Below are positions 36,949-46,766 of a stretch of DNA of 64,000 nucleotides, piece by piece (within the stretch, counting starts at the first letter, position 1; every line of letters starts with the position of its first letter). The notes beneath the pieces were generated by a model. It did no database searches and had not been told where the DNA came from. It saw nothing but the letters and a program-made list of their open reading frames with translations. Origin of the DNA: Rhodoferax sp. (GTDB lineage: Bacteria > Pseudomonadota > Gammaproteobacteria > Burkholderiales > Burkholderiaceae_C). Location of the stretch: assembly GCF_030697375.1 (NCBI RefSeq), contig NZ_JAUYQD010000044.1, positions 62,001 to 126,000 on the forward strand, given 5' to 3'. The position numbers were made by a program, and so were the translations under genes.

Positions 36949-36980
36949 TAAATACGCAGCTAGCTTACGCTAGCCAGTAT

Positions 36981-37958
36981 TTAGAACGAGTGGGACAACA
37001 AAATGTTGGTTTCGGTGTTAGCCGTAGACTGGCCAGTCATATCCCAACGAGCGTAGTTACCGATAACGCTGGTGCGTTTGCTCAGAGCGTAAGTAACTGC
37101 CAAAGCAGTACCATTATTGCTTCCATCAGCAGCAGTACTGAAACCTTCAGTTTTACGCTGACCCCACTGAGCGCCCACAGTCAAAGCACCAGCAGGAACA
37201 GACACGCCGATCAACGCATCTTTTCTAATTCCGCCAGCCGAGTAGTTAGCTTGGGAATAACCCAGACCCAACTTGGCTACGCTGAAGTCGTAGGAACCAG
37301 ACGCACGTGTCACGTAGTCAGCAGTTGTGTTAGCGCTAGGATTGCTACGGTTGTCGTACGACAGGTACTGGCCGTTTGCAGTCAAAGGACCTGCTGCGTA
37401 AGTCACGCCAACGACATTCAGCCGTTGGAAGCTGCTACCAGCAGCACCAGTACCAAGGGCCATAGTGCCAGAAGCACCAGTTGCTTGGTCATTCTCTTGA
37501 TGCACCAAGCTGACAGTCACAGGACCCACAGGCACTACATAAGCAACAGCGTCAGCCGTGCGGCGAGCGGAGAAAATTTTGCCACCAAAACCAACACCAG
37601 CCACGCCAGAAACGCCACCGGTCAGGTAGTCAGCAGAGCGGTTTGCGCTCAAGATGAATGCGCCAGCGCCAGTTGTCAAAGTCAATGAGGCATCACGGCC
37701 AGCCACGGCGCCAGTACCGGACTCACCGCTGCGGTCAGCACCAGCCAGCGCCATTTTGGCTGCCATTTTCCAGCCGCCGCCGAGGTCTTCGGTCGCTGCG
37801 AAGTCGATTTGAGAGGTATCAACACCGAAACCGCTTGCATCGACTGCAGCGGTAGTCGACAATTTGTAACCCATAGCCAAGTTACCAGTGATGGTCACTT
37901 GAGCAAAAGAAGCGCCGGAAGCAGCCAGAACGGCCAAAGCGATAAGTGTCTTTTTCAT
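36981..37958 (-). CDS. Outer-membrane porin (Omp32-like), copy 2
   Basis: A 325-residue porin with the same signal peptide as copy 1 and mature QVTITGNLAMGYK. It ends TNILLSHSF with terminal Phe. It is 70 residues shorter than copy 1, mostly through shorter surface loops. DLGGGWKMAAKMALAGADRSGESG matches a block in copy 1, confirming paralogy. It has its own terminator and a 238-nt upstream region, so the two porins can be expressed independently, for example under different osmotic or nutrient conditions (inference). Confidence 0.93.
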   Translation of the reverse strand: MKKTLIALAVLAASGASFAQVTITGNLAMGYKLSTTAAVDASGFGVDTSQIDFAATEDLGGGWKMAAKMALAGADRSGESGTGAVAGRDASLTLTTGAGAFILSANRSADYLTGGVSGVAGVGFGGKIFSARRTADAVAYVVPVGPVTVSLVHQENDQATGASGTMALGTGAAGSSFQRLNVVGVTYAAGPLTANGQYLSYDNRSNPSANTTADYVTRASGSYDFSVAKLGLGYSQANYSAGGIRKDALIGVSVPAGALTVGAQWGQRKTEGFSTAADGSNNGTALAVTYALSKRTSVIGNYARWDMTGQSTANTETNILLSHSF

Positions 37959-38196
37959 TTAAAAATACTCCAAGGTTAAACAAAGGGCTCCGGACCGATT
38001 GTGTCGGAACCCCGGGCCAACCTCCTAGTTCAGGAAGTTGTGTGTATTCCACCAGACGAACGGGGGTTTGGCAAAGAATTGCCCCCGAAATAAGGGTAAA
38101 GACCTAGTTTCCGTTGCAAGCTTGCAACAACTTGTAGTGACTACCCCTTGGCGGCATCCGGGCTAGACTTCCGCACTACCCCGCCGAAAGATACCC

Positions 38197-38814
38197 ATGG
38201 ACACCCTGCTCACCACCTTCGACACTGCGCTGCGCACCTTGTTTGCAAAACCCCACGCGTCGCAGGTCTGCCCGACCCTGCCTGAGCAGGCCACCGCGCT
38301 GACCGAGGAGGAAAAGCGCCGCTCTGCCGGGCTGATGCGGGTCAACCATGTGGGCGAGGTATGTGCCCAGGCCTTGTATACAGCGCAGGCTTTTTCCACC
38401 CAGAACCCTGCGCTTCGCGCACATTTCACGCGGGCCTGTGTGGAAGAGACCGACCATTTGGCATGGACCGCGCAGCGGTTGGAAGAACTGGGGTCGCGCC
38501 CTTCACTGCTCAATCCGCTGTGGTACGCGGGGGCGTTTGGATTGGGTCTGCTGGCGGGGCGGCTGGGCGACTCCGTGAGTCTGGGCTTTGTCGAGGAGAC
38601 CGAAATTCAGGTCGGGGCCCATTTGCAAAGCCATCTAGACTCTCTGCCCGCAGGCGACCATACCTCACGCGCCATCGTGGCGCAGATGCGCGACGATGAA
38701 CTGCGCCACGCCCAGGACGCCCAATCCGCCGGGGCCATGGAGTTGCCCACGCCCGTGAAAGAACTTATGCGCGCGGCCGCCAAAGTGATGACGACCGTGG
38801 CACAGCGCATTTAA
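38197..38814 (+). CDS. coq7: Demethoxyubiquinone hydroxylase Coq7
   Basis: A 205-residue di-iron monooxygenase for the last hydroxylation of ubiquinone biosynthesis. Metal-ligand motifs are in order: [16 protein letters not shown] (Glu, His), [16 protein letters not shown] (Glu, Glu-x-x-His), [13 protein letters not shown] (Glu) and [12 protein letters not shown] (Glu-x-x-His). The length fits the bacterial Coq7 family. It is a peripheral membrane protein at the inner membrane. It stands alone, convergent with the OsmC-like gene 32 nt away. Confidence 0.95.
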   Translation: MDTLLTTFDTALRTLFAKPHASQVCPTLPEQATALTEEEKRRSAGLMRVNHVGEVCAQALYTAQAFSTQNPALRAHFTRACVEETDHLAWTAQRLEELGSRPSLLNPLWYAGAFGLGLLAGRLGDSVSLGFVEETEIQVGAHLQSHLDSLPAGDHTSRAIVAQMRDDELRHAQDAQSAGAMELPTPVKELMRAAAKVMTTVAQRI

Positions 38815-38846
38815 GCCGCGCCGTTACGCGCCAAAGCTCTCGGTTT

Positions 38847-39296
38847 TCAGGCCTCGATCAACTCAAAACTGGTGGTGATTTCCGCCGTTTTGGCCAGCAT
38901 GATGCTGGCCGAGCAGTATTTGTCGTGGCTCATGGCAATGGCGCGCTCCACCGCCGCGGCAGGAATGCCTTTGCCCGTCACGGTGAAATGCATGTTGATG
39001 CGGGTGAACACCTTGGGGTCGGTCTCGGCACGCTCGGCACTCAGTTTGACGGTGCAGCCCTGCACTGCGTGGCGGCCACGCTTCAAGATCAACACTACGT
39101 CGTAAGCGGTGCAGCCGCCGGTGCCGGCCAACACCATCTCCAGTGGGCGTGGCGCCAAGTTGAGACCTCCGTTTTCAGGCTTGTCGGCATCCGGTGCGCC
39201 ATCCATCATCAGCGTGTGGCCGCTCCCGGTTTCTGCCACAAAACCCATGCCAGAGCGGGTGTTCAACCCTCCGGTCCAGCTGACTGTGCATTCCAT
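38847..39296 (-). CDS. OsmC/YhfA-family protein
   Basis: A 149-residue OsmC-fold protein. The two conserved cysteines are in LAGTGGCTAYDVVLILKR and SHDKYCSASIMLAKTA. The family comprises thiol peroxidases of the OsmC/Ohr type and the YhfA branch of unknown role; the GGC-T-x-D pattern and length point to YhfA. It is cytoplasmic. It is divergent from ilvA, with a GC-rich palindrome and a -10 box in the 74-nt gap. Confidence 0.88.
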   Translation of the reverse strand: MECTVSWTGGLNTRSGMGFVAETGSGHTLMMDGAPDADKPENGGLNLAPRPLEMVLAGTGGCTAYDVVLILKRGRHAVQGCTVKLSAERAETDPKVFTRINMHFTVTGKGIPAAAVERAIAMSHDKYCSASIMLAKTAEITTSFELIEA

Positions 39297-39313
39297 ATTT
39301 TAACCTTTCAAAG

Positions 39314-39349
39314 TGCCCCGCGCGGGGCAAAAAATATTCTACCTATAAT
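39314..39349 (+). promoter_or_regulatory. Palindrome and -10 box upstream of ilvA
   Basis: A perfect 16-bp palindrome TGCCCCGCGCGGGGCA (39314-39329) is followed by TATAAT (39344-39349). The palindrome covers the usual -35 position, so a bound regulator could block or help the polymerase. An AGGAG site follows at 39356. Confidence 0.5.
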
Positions 39350-39370
39350 GGACACAGGAGTTTAACCACC

Positions 39371-40975
39371 ATGCCCACACAGAACCTATCCCCCGCCGAT
39401 TACCTGAAGAAAATTCTCACCGCCCGTGTCTACGACGTAGCAGTAGAGACAGCGCTGGAGCCTGCTCGCGCCTTGAGCCGCCGTCTGCACAACACCGTGT
39501 TACTCAAGCGTGAAGACCAGCAGCCCGTGCGCAGCTTCAAGCTGCGCGGTGCGTACAACAAGATGGCGCACCTCAGCACCGAGCAACTGCAAAAAGGCGT
39601 CATTTGCGCCTCTGCGGGCAACCATGCCCAGGGCGTGGCTTTAAGCGCCAGCAAGCTCGGCACCCGCGCCGTGATTGTGATGCCCACTACCACGCCACAG
39701 GTGAAGGTAGACGCCGTGCGCGGCTTTGGCGGTGAGGTGGTGCTGTTTGGCGAAAGCTACTCCGATGCTTATGCCCATTCTCTGGAACTGCAAAAGCAGC
39801 AGGGACTGACCTTTGTGCACCCGTTTGACGACCCCGATGTGATCGCAGGCCAAGGCACCATCGCCATGGAAATGCTGCGCCAGGTGCAGACCCTGGGCGC
39901 AGACAAAGCCGCCAAGTCGGGGCAAAAATCGCGCGGAAAGAACGGCCCCGGCGTGGATGCGGTGTTTGTGGCCATTGGCGGCGGCGGGCTGGTGTCGGGC
40001 GTGGCCAACTACATCAAGGCGGTGGACCCGCGCATCAAGGTGATTGGTGTGCAAATGAACGACTCCGACGCAATGATCCAGTCCGTGTCTGCCCAAAAGC
40101 GCGTCACGCTGGCGGATGTGGGACTGTTTTCGGACGGCACCGCCGTGAAACTGGTGGGTGAAGAAACCTTCCGCGTGGCGCGGGGTCTGGTGGACGAGTT
40201 CATGACGGTGGACACCGACGCCGTGTGCGCCGCCATCAAGGATATTTTTGTGGACACCCGCTCCATCGTGGAGCCGGCCGGTGCGCTGGCCGTGGCCGCC
40301 ATCAAGCAGTACGTGGCCCTGCACAAAACCAAGGGCGAGACCTACGCCGCCATTTTGTGCGGTGCCAACATGAATTTCGACCGCCTGCGCTTTGTCGCCG
40401 AGCGCGCCGAGGTGGGCGAGGAGCGCGAAGCCCTGTTTGCGGTGACGATTCCCGAAGAACGCGGCAGTTTCAAGCGTTTTTGCGAACTGATTGGCGAGCT
40501 GCCCGGTGGTCCGCGCAATGTGACCGAGTTCAACTACCGCATCAGCAATGCGGAAAAAGCCCATGTGTTTGTGGGCATCACCACGCAGGGAAAAGGGGAA
40601 TCCGCCAAGATTGCGGCCAACTTCACCAAGCACCAATTCGCCACGCTGGACCTGACCCACGACGAACTGGCCAAGGAGCACATCCGCCATATGGTGGGCG
40701 GCCTGTCCACCCTGGCGCAGGACGAGCGGCTGCTGCGTTTTGTATTCCCCGAGCGCCCCGGCGCATTGATGAAATTTTTGAGCCTGATGCGCCCGGGCTG
40801 GAACATCAGCCTGTTCCACTACCGCAACCAAGGCGCGGACTATGGGCGCATTCTGGTGGGCTTGCAGGTGCCCAAGGCCGACAACAAAGCCTTTGCCAAG
40901 TTCCTGCAAACGCTGGACTACCCCTACGTGGAAGAGACCGAGAACCCGGTGTACCGCATGTTTTTGCAGCAGTAG
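39371..40975 (+). CDS. ilvA: Threonine ammonia-lyase, biosynthetic
   Basis: A 534-residue PLP enzyme turning threonine into 2-oxobutanoate for isoleucine synthesis. The PLP lysine lies in PVRSFKLRGAYNK (about Lys56). SAGNHAQGVA and VAIGGGGLVSG bind the cofactor. The C-terminal third (about 345-534) has two ACT-like regulatory domains (ERGSFKRFCELIG and ERPGALMKFLSLM), so isoleucine feedback is expected. A short Lys/Gly-rich insert (about 177-196) precedes VDAVFVAIGGGG. A sharp -10 box and AGGAG site precede it. A repeat I copy begins 19 nt after its stop. Confidence 0.95.
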   Translation: MPTQNLSPADYLKKILTARVYDVAVETALEPARALSRRLHNTVLLKREDQQPVRSFKLRGAYNKMAHLSTEQLQKGVICASAGNHAQGVALSASKLGTRAVIVMPTTTPQVKVDAVRGFGGEVVLFGESYSDAYAHSLELQKQQGLTFVHPFDDPDVIAGQGTIAMEMLRQVQTLGADKAAKSGQKSRGKNGPGVDAVFVAIGGGGLVSGVANYIKAVDPRIKVIGVQMNDSDAMIQSVSAQKRVTLADVGLFSDGTAVKLVGEETFRVARGLVDEFMTVDTDAVCAAIKDIFVDTRSIVEPAGALAVAAIKQYVALHKTKGETYAAILCGANMNFDRLRFVAERAEVGEEREALFAVTIPEERGSFKRFCELIGELPGGPRNVTEFNYRISNAEKAHVFVGITTQGKGESAKIAANFTKHQFATLDLTHDELAKEHIRHMVGGLSTLAQDERLLRFVFPERPGALMKFLSLMRPGWNISLFHYRNQGADYGRILVGLQVPKADNKAFAKFLQTLDYPYVEETENPVYRMFLQQ

Positions 40976-40993
40976 AACTGCCGAAAAACCAAT

Positions 40994-41053
40994 ATATTTG
41001 CTATCTATTTAATAGCTGTCTACGCACTATTTACGGGGGCTGGAGGCCGTTTT
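40994..41053 (+). repeat. Repeat I copy 7 (supplies gspC 3' end)
   Basis: ATTTGCTATCTATTTAATAG, then CTGTCTACGCACTATT, then TACGGGGGCTGGAGGCCGTTTT. On the minus strand its start encodes the last seven residues of the GspC-like protein and the TAA stop (41031-41033). Confidence 0.85.
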
Positions 41054-41549
41054 TACCATTCAATAGAGACGGCAGCGGCATCTCCAGCACCAGTTCGGCG
41101 CCACCTGTTGCGGGCGGCTGCCCGGTGGCGTCCAAGTGCACTAGCACAGCGCGCCGGGGCTGCACCGATCGCAACACCCATTCATCCCCCACCCGGGAGC
41201 CCACCACATAAGGCTTGGGCGGCTTGCCGTCGACCGCAATGAGTGAAGCGCCGTGCTGGCTTTGCCCCGCGATCACACCGGTCAACACAAAGCGGCTGGA
41301 CGCCAGCACCGGACTGGCCACAGAGACGCTGGCGGAGGCGGCGCCCCCCAAAGCGCGCACCACAGCGGCAGTGTCTGTCAGCACAGGGGGCTGCAGATCT
41401 ACCGCTGGCAAGGCGGCACTTCCTGCGGGGGCCGACAGGTGCAGCGCCCAAAACACAGCGCTGCCAGCGACCAGCGCCGCCAGGACGAAGGTGGAAAGGC
41501 GTGGCAACCAGACAGTTGGGGGAGAGGCATGCATACGGCGCATTATCAT
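41031..41549 (-). CDS. gspC: Type II secretion protein C (short form)
   Basis: A protein of about 172 residues: a short cytoplasmic part, one membrane helix (LSTFVLAALVAGSAVFWALHL, about 17-37), a Pro/Ala linker and a periplasmic homology-region domain (SRFVLTGVIAGQSQHGASLIAVDGKPPKPYVVGSRVGDEWVLRSVQPRRAVL), as in GspC/XcpP, which links the inner-membrane platform to the secretin. No PDZ domain or coiled coil follows. The final residues and stop come from repeat I, which may mark a lost C-terminal part. Start codons at 41549, 41543 and 41534 are all possible. It is divergent from gspG. Confidence 0.8.
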   Translation of the reverse strand: MIMRRMHASPPTVWLPRLSTFVLAALVAGSAVFWALHLSAPAGSAALPAVDLQPPVLTDTAAVVRALGGAASASVSVASPVLASSRFVLTGVIAGQSQHGASLIAVDGKPPKPYVVGSRVGDEWVLRSVQPRRAVLVHLDATGQPPATGGAELVLEMPLPSLLNGKNGLQPP

Positions 41550-41601
41550 GGAAGGTCGTACTATCTTGCACCCTCCCATTACAGGCTCCGCCTTAATCTC
41601 C

Positions 41602-42042
41602 ATGCATCACACCCGCCGCCCGCTACGCCACCGTTTTGGTTCTGGTTTTACCCTGATAGAACTCATGGTGGTACTGGTCATCATTGGGGTGCTGGCCGCT
41701 CTGATCGTGCCCAATGTGCTGGACCGCGCCGATGACGCCCGCGTCACCGCCGCCAAAACGGACATTGCCAACCTGACCCAGGCGCTCAAACTCTACAAGC
41801 TGGACAACCAACGCTACCCCAATGGCGAGCAGGGCTTGCAGGCGCTGGTGGCCAAACCCAGCAGCGGGCCCGCCCCTACCAACTGGCGCCCCTACCTGGA
41901 CAAGCTGCCCAACGACCCCTGGGCCCGCCCCTACCTGTACATGAACCCCGGCGTCAAGGGCGAAATTGACGTGCTGTCCTTCGGTGCCGATGGACAGGCC
42001 GGAGGTGAAGGCAAGAATGCGGATATTGGCAGCTGGCAGTGA
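41602..42042 (+). CDS. gspG: Major pseudopilin GspG
   Basis: A 146-residue pseudopilin. The prepilin site GFTLIELMVVLVIIGVLAALIVPN has Gly before the cleavage and Glu5 after it. The C-terminal part has the GspG hallmarks YKLDNQRYPNGEQGLQALV, WRPYLDKLPNDPWARPY and DVLSFGADGQAGGEGKNADIGSW (calcium site). It forms the main shaft of the secretion pseudopilus. It is the first gene of the GHIJK run, and its stop overlaps the GTG proposed for gspH. Confidence 0.97.
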   Translation: MHHTRRPLRHRFGSGFTLIELMVVLVIIGVLAALIVPNVLDRADDARVTAAKTDIANLTQALKLYKLDNQRYPNGEQGLQALVAKPSSGPAPTNWRPYLDKLPNDPWARPYLYMNPGVKGEIDVLSFGADGQAGGEGKNADIGSWQ

Positions 42043-42536
42043 AATGGCCCCCACGCTTATTCGCTTCGCGTAATGCGCTGCCCCCCGAGGGGGCTAATTT
42101 CCCTTGGGGCGGCCCGGCGGGAAATTGCCGTTTCCCCGGCGGGTTCACCCTGCTGGAGTTGCTGCTGGTCATTGCCATTGTGGCCACGGCCTCGGTGGGG
42201 GTGACACTGGCCATGCGCGACTCGGGGCAAGCCCAGCTGGAGACCGAGGCACAGGCCCTGGCGGCCGTGCTGGAGTCGGCCCGTGCACAGTCCCGCGCCA
42301 GTGGCTTGCCGGTGCGATGGCGTGCCACGGCCGCCGGATTTGCCATCGATGACAAACAGCAGGGCTGGACGTCCAGTGGCATCGCCGCCAGCTCCGAGCA
42401 GCCCCTGCTGCTGGGCCCCGAACCCATCATTGCGCCGCAAAGCGTGCGGCTGTGGCTTATAGAACAACCCAGTAAAAGCGTGCGCGTCACCACCGATGGG
42501 GTGCGCCCCTTTGCCGTGCAAAACGTCAACCCATGA
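42039..42536 (+). CDS. gspH: Minor pseudopilin GspH with repeat-encoded leader
   Basis: A 165-residue minor pseudopilin. The prepilin site is GGFTLLELLLVIAIVATASVGVTLAM, with a globular domain after it (LALEGGQ-like blocks are replaced by EAQALAAVLESARAQSRASGLPVRW). The leader before the cleavage site is about 34 residues, far longer than the usual 6-15, and is encoded almost wholly by repeat II (MKWPPRLFASRNALPPEG...). The only in-frame start found is the GTG at 42039, overlapping the gspG stop. It overlaps gspI by 4 nt. Confidence 0.88.
   Translation: MKWPPRLFASRNALPPEGANFPWGGPAGNCRFPGGFTLLELLLVIAIVATASVGVTLAMRDSGQAQLETEAQALAAVLESARAQSRASGLPVRWRATAAGFAIDDKQQGWTSSGIAASSEQPLLLGPEPIIAPQSVRLWLIEQPSKSVRVTTDGVRPFAVQNVNP
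42047..42126 (+). repeat. Repeat II copy 3 (encodes GspH leader)
   Basis: CCCCCACGCTTATTCGCTTC, then CTGCCCCCCGAGGGGGC, then arm AATTTCCC (42096-42103), loop TTGGGGCGGCCCGGC (42104-42118) and arm GGGAAATT (42119-42126). The arms are perfectly complementary over 8 bp. Confidence 0.92.
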
Positions 42537-42913
42537 CGCGACTGCCATCGCGCCGGCGCGCCCTGCCCTGCGGCTTCACCCTGATTGAGGTGTTGGTGGC
42601 CTTGGCCATTGTGGCCACCGCCCTGATTGCCGGCTTGCAGGCCACCGCCGCCATCACCCGCAATGCGGAACGCCAGACGAACCGGATGCTGGCCCAGCTG
42701 TGTGCCGAAAATGCGCTGGCCGCCGTACGATTGGCGCGCCAGTTGCCGGACGTGGGCGACACCAGCGCGTCTTGCGACCAGGCAGGCCGCACATTGGAGT
42801 TGCGTCTGGTGGTGCAGCCCACCCCCAACCCCAACTTCCGGCGCGTCGACGCCCGGCTGTACCAAGACACGCAGCCACTGCTGCAACTCAGCACCGTGGT
42901 AGGACGCTACTAA
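42533..42913 (+). CDS. gspI: Minor pseudopilin GspI
   Basis: A 126-residue pseudopilin, typical length. It has prepilin site CGFTLIEVLVALAIVATALIAGLQ with a 13-residue leader. The rest (AERQTNRMLAQLCAENALAAVRL) carries the WxAENxL-like helix of GspI, here CAENAL. It builds the pseudopilus tip with GspJ and GspK. It overlaps gspH by ATGA and gspJ by a shared base (TAATG), so the run is translated together. Confidence 0.94.
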   Translation: MTRLPSRRRALPCGFTLIEVLVALAIVATALIAGLQATAAITRNAERQTNRMLAQLCAENALAAVRLARQLPDVGDTSASCDQAGRTLELRLVVQPTPNPNFRRVDARLYQDTQPLLQLSTVVGRY

Positions 42914-43605
42914 TGACCCGGGGCTGTCCCAACAACCGCCGACGTTCACTGCAGGGCTTTACCCTCATCGAATTACTGGTTGCCATCAGCATCATGGCGC
43001 TGATGGCGGTGATGGGCTGGCGCGCACTGGCGGGCATGCAACAGGCGACGGCACAAACCCGGCAGCACACCGACGCCGTGCTGACGCTGGAAGCAGGGTT
43101 GGCGCAGTGGGGTACCGATTTGGATGCCCTCGCCGAGCTGCCGTTCACCACCGCCGTGGACTGGGATGGCCGCGCCCTGCGCATCACCCGCAGCCACAGC
43201 GCGGGTCCCCATGAGGGGGTGTTGGTGGTGGCCTGGACGCGTGACAGCCGGGACGACGTCGCCCAGTGGCTGCGCTGGCAGTCCGCCCCCGTGCGCAGCC
43301 GCCAAGAATGGCAACAGGCATGGGCCGCTGCGGCGGCCTGGGCACAAAGCCCCAGCGACGCCGCCAAACAAAGGGAAGTCGCCATTGCACCGCTGGCCCA
43401 ATGGCAGATTTATTACTACCGGGGCGGCGCCTGGAGCAACCCGCTGTCCAGCAGTGGCGCGCCGAACACCAACAAGGGCACACCCGCCCCGGCCACCACG
43501 CCCGACGGCGTGCGCCTGGTGCTGAGCCTGCCCAGCCCGCACCCGTTGGCCGGCACACTCAGCCGCGACTGGGCCCGCCCCACCACCGGGAGCGCAACGC
43601 CATGA
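42913..43605 (+). CDS. gspJ: Minor pseudopilin GspJ
   Basis: A 230-residue pseudopilin with prepilin site QGFTLIELLVAISIMALMAVMGWRAL and the GspJ blocks LAQWGTDLDAL, DGRALRITRS, VAWTRDSRDDVAQWLRW and YYYRGGAWSNPLS. It forms the tip complex with GspI and GspK. A Pro/Thr-rich insert near residues 190-200 (NTNKGTPAPATTPDG) is a probable surface loop. It overlaps its neighbours on both sides. Confidence 0.93.
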   Translation: MTRGCPNNRRRSLQGFTLIELLVAISIMALMAVMGWRALAGMQQATAQTRQHTDAVLTLEAGLAQWGTDLDALAELPFTTAVDWDGRALRITRSHSAGPHEGVLVVAWTRDSRDDVAQWLRWQSAPVRSRQEWQQAWAAAAAWAQSPSDAAKQREVAIAPLAQWQIYYYRGGAWSNPLSSSGAPNTNKGTPAPATTPDGVRLVLSLPSPHPLAGTLSRDWARPTTGSATP

Positions 43606-44552
43606 CAGGCCTTGCCAGACCGCGCGCCCAACGGGGGGCCGCTATTCTGACCGCCATGTTGTTGGTGACCTTGGTGGCGTCCCTGAGCGCGGCTGCTTTG
43701 TGGCAACAGTGGCGCGGCATTGAAATCGAAACCGCTGAACGCGCACGGCTGCAGTCCACCTGGATTTTGCGGGGCGCGCTGGACTGGGCACGGTTGATTT
43801 TGCGTGAAGACGCCCGTGCAGGCAGCACGGACTACCTGGCAGAACCCTGGGCCGTGGCGCTGCAAGAGGCGCGGCTGTCCTCTTTTCTCGCCACAGGCCA
43901 AGGCCATGGCGACACCACAGAGGACATGCCGGACGCCTTTCTATCGGGGCAGATTTCCGACCTGCAAGCGCGCCTGAATGTCATGAATCTGGTGCAAGAC
44001 GGTGTGCTGCATGCCCCGTCCGCACGGGCCTTTAGCCGCCTGTTCGACGCCTTGCACCTGCCCGATGGGGAGCTGCTGGCTCTGACCCAAAATTTGCAGC
44101 TGGCATTGAGCGACAACGCCGCCACCAATGCGGGGAAAAACACCTATGCGCCTTTGCAACCGCAATCGGTAGACCAGTTGGTCTGGCTGGGCCTCTCTGC
44201 CACCAGTATCGCAGTCCTCAAACCCTATATCACCGTACTGCCGGAGCACACCGCCGTCAACGTGAACACCGCTTCGGCGCTGGTGCTGCACGCCTGCATC
44301 GGCACACTCAAAATGGCCGACGCCCAACGTTTGTTGGTGGCGCGCGCCCAAACCCACTTTCGCACGCTGGCCGATGTCACGCAAGCCCTAGGGGGCGCGG
44401 ATGTGCCCCTGGTCGAAGGCCAGCACAGCGTAAACTCGCGCTTCTTTGAAATACACGGACAGCTGCGCATGGGGGAGCGGGTGGTGCAAGAGCGCTCGGT
44501 GGTGCAGCGTGACGGGCTGGTGGTGAAAGTACTGCGACGGGAACGCACCTGA
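43602..44552 (+). CDS. gspK: Minor pseudopilin GspK
   Basis: A 316-residue GspK, the large tip pseudopilin. The N-terminus RGAAILTAMLLVTLVASLSAAAL has the GspK-type site without Glu5. Later blocks are DLQARLNVMNLV, DQLVWLGLSATSIAVLKPYITVLPEHTAVNVNTASALVL (the helical SAM-like region) and VNSRFFEIHGQLRMG. The last gene of the GHIJK run; the expected gspL does not follow directly, because a histidine kinase, a methyltransferase and a TetR gene come first. Confidence 0.95.
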   Translation: MTGLARPRAQRGAAILTAMLLVTLVASLSAAALWQQWRGIEIETAERARLQSTWILRGALDWARLILREDARAGSTDYLAEPWAVALQEARLSSFLATGQGHGDTTEDMPDAFLSGQISDLQARLNVMNLVQDGVLHAPSARAFSRLFDALHLPDGELLALTQNLQLALSDNAATNAGKNTYAPLQPQSVDQLVWLGLSATSIAVLKPYITVLPEHTAVNVNTASALVLHACIGTLKMADAQRLLVARAQTHFRTLADVTQALGGADVPLVEGQHSVNSRFFEIHGQLRMGERVVQERSVVQRDGLVVKVLRRERT

Positions 44553-44662
44553 GAAAAACACCCACGCCCACTTGGGTAAATTCATTTTAGGCAACCTGAC
44601 CTAAATGAAGGCAGAATGCAACTTAGCCAACGCAAAGACCACAGCCCTTTGGAGAGCCCACG

Positions 44663-46261
<1,599 letters not shown>

Positions 46262-46291
46262 CGCCCTGGCACCAGCTTGCTTGGCAAAACG

Positions 46292-46735
46292 TCAACACCA
46301 CCGCCGGGTGCTGGCCGCGTAGGCATCAAAGGCGGCTCCAAACTTGTGGCGCATGGCACGCTCCTCGTAGGCGATATACCAGCGGTCCGTGATCAGTGCA
46401 AACACTGCGGACAAGAGCAGCGCCGAAAGCGAACCCAGCATGACCGCGCCCCCCAGCAACGCCATGGTGAAGCCCAGGTACATGGGATTGCGGCTCAGGG
46501 CAAAGACACCTCCCGTTTGCAGGCTTCCAGGCTCTGAAAAAGTGTAAATATTGGTCTTGGCGCGGGCGAATTGAAGCCTTGCCAGCAGGGTCAGAAGGAT
46601 GCCCAACACCAGCAGCACAGCGCCGCCTGGTTGGTAGGGTGGTGCAATAATTTGCAGCACCGGACAGAAGTGGTCTACCAAAAGCATCAGCACCGCGACC
46701 AGCGCGGCCAACACGGGGGGAAGGATTTTGTTCAT
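46292..46735 (-). CDS. Isoprenylcysteine methyltransferase-family membrane protein
   Basis: A 147-residue membrane protein with four or five hydrophobic helices. FSEPGSLQTGGVFALSRNPMYLGF and the following helix match the ICMT/PEMT-like family (the RNPMYLG motif binds S-adenosylmethionine), and YEERAMRHKFGAAFDAYAASTRRW is the usual C-terminal block. Bacterial members have mostly unknown methyl acceptors. It is divergent from the TetR gene with 31 nt between starts, which suggests that regulator controls it. Confidence 0.85.
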   Translation of the reverse strand: MNKILPPVLAALVAVLMLLVDHFCPVLQIIAPPYQPGGAVLLVLGILLTLLARLQFARAKTNIYTFSEPGSLQTGGVFALSRNPMYLGFTMALLGGAVMLGSLSALLLSAVFALITDRWYIAYEERAMRHKFGAAFDAYAASTRRWC

Positions 46736-46766
46736 AGCGAATCATTCAAAAAGTAAGAGGGCGCAA

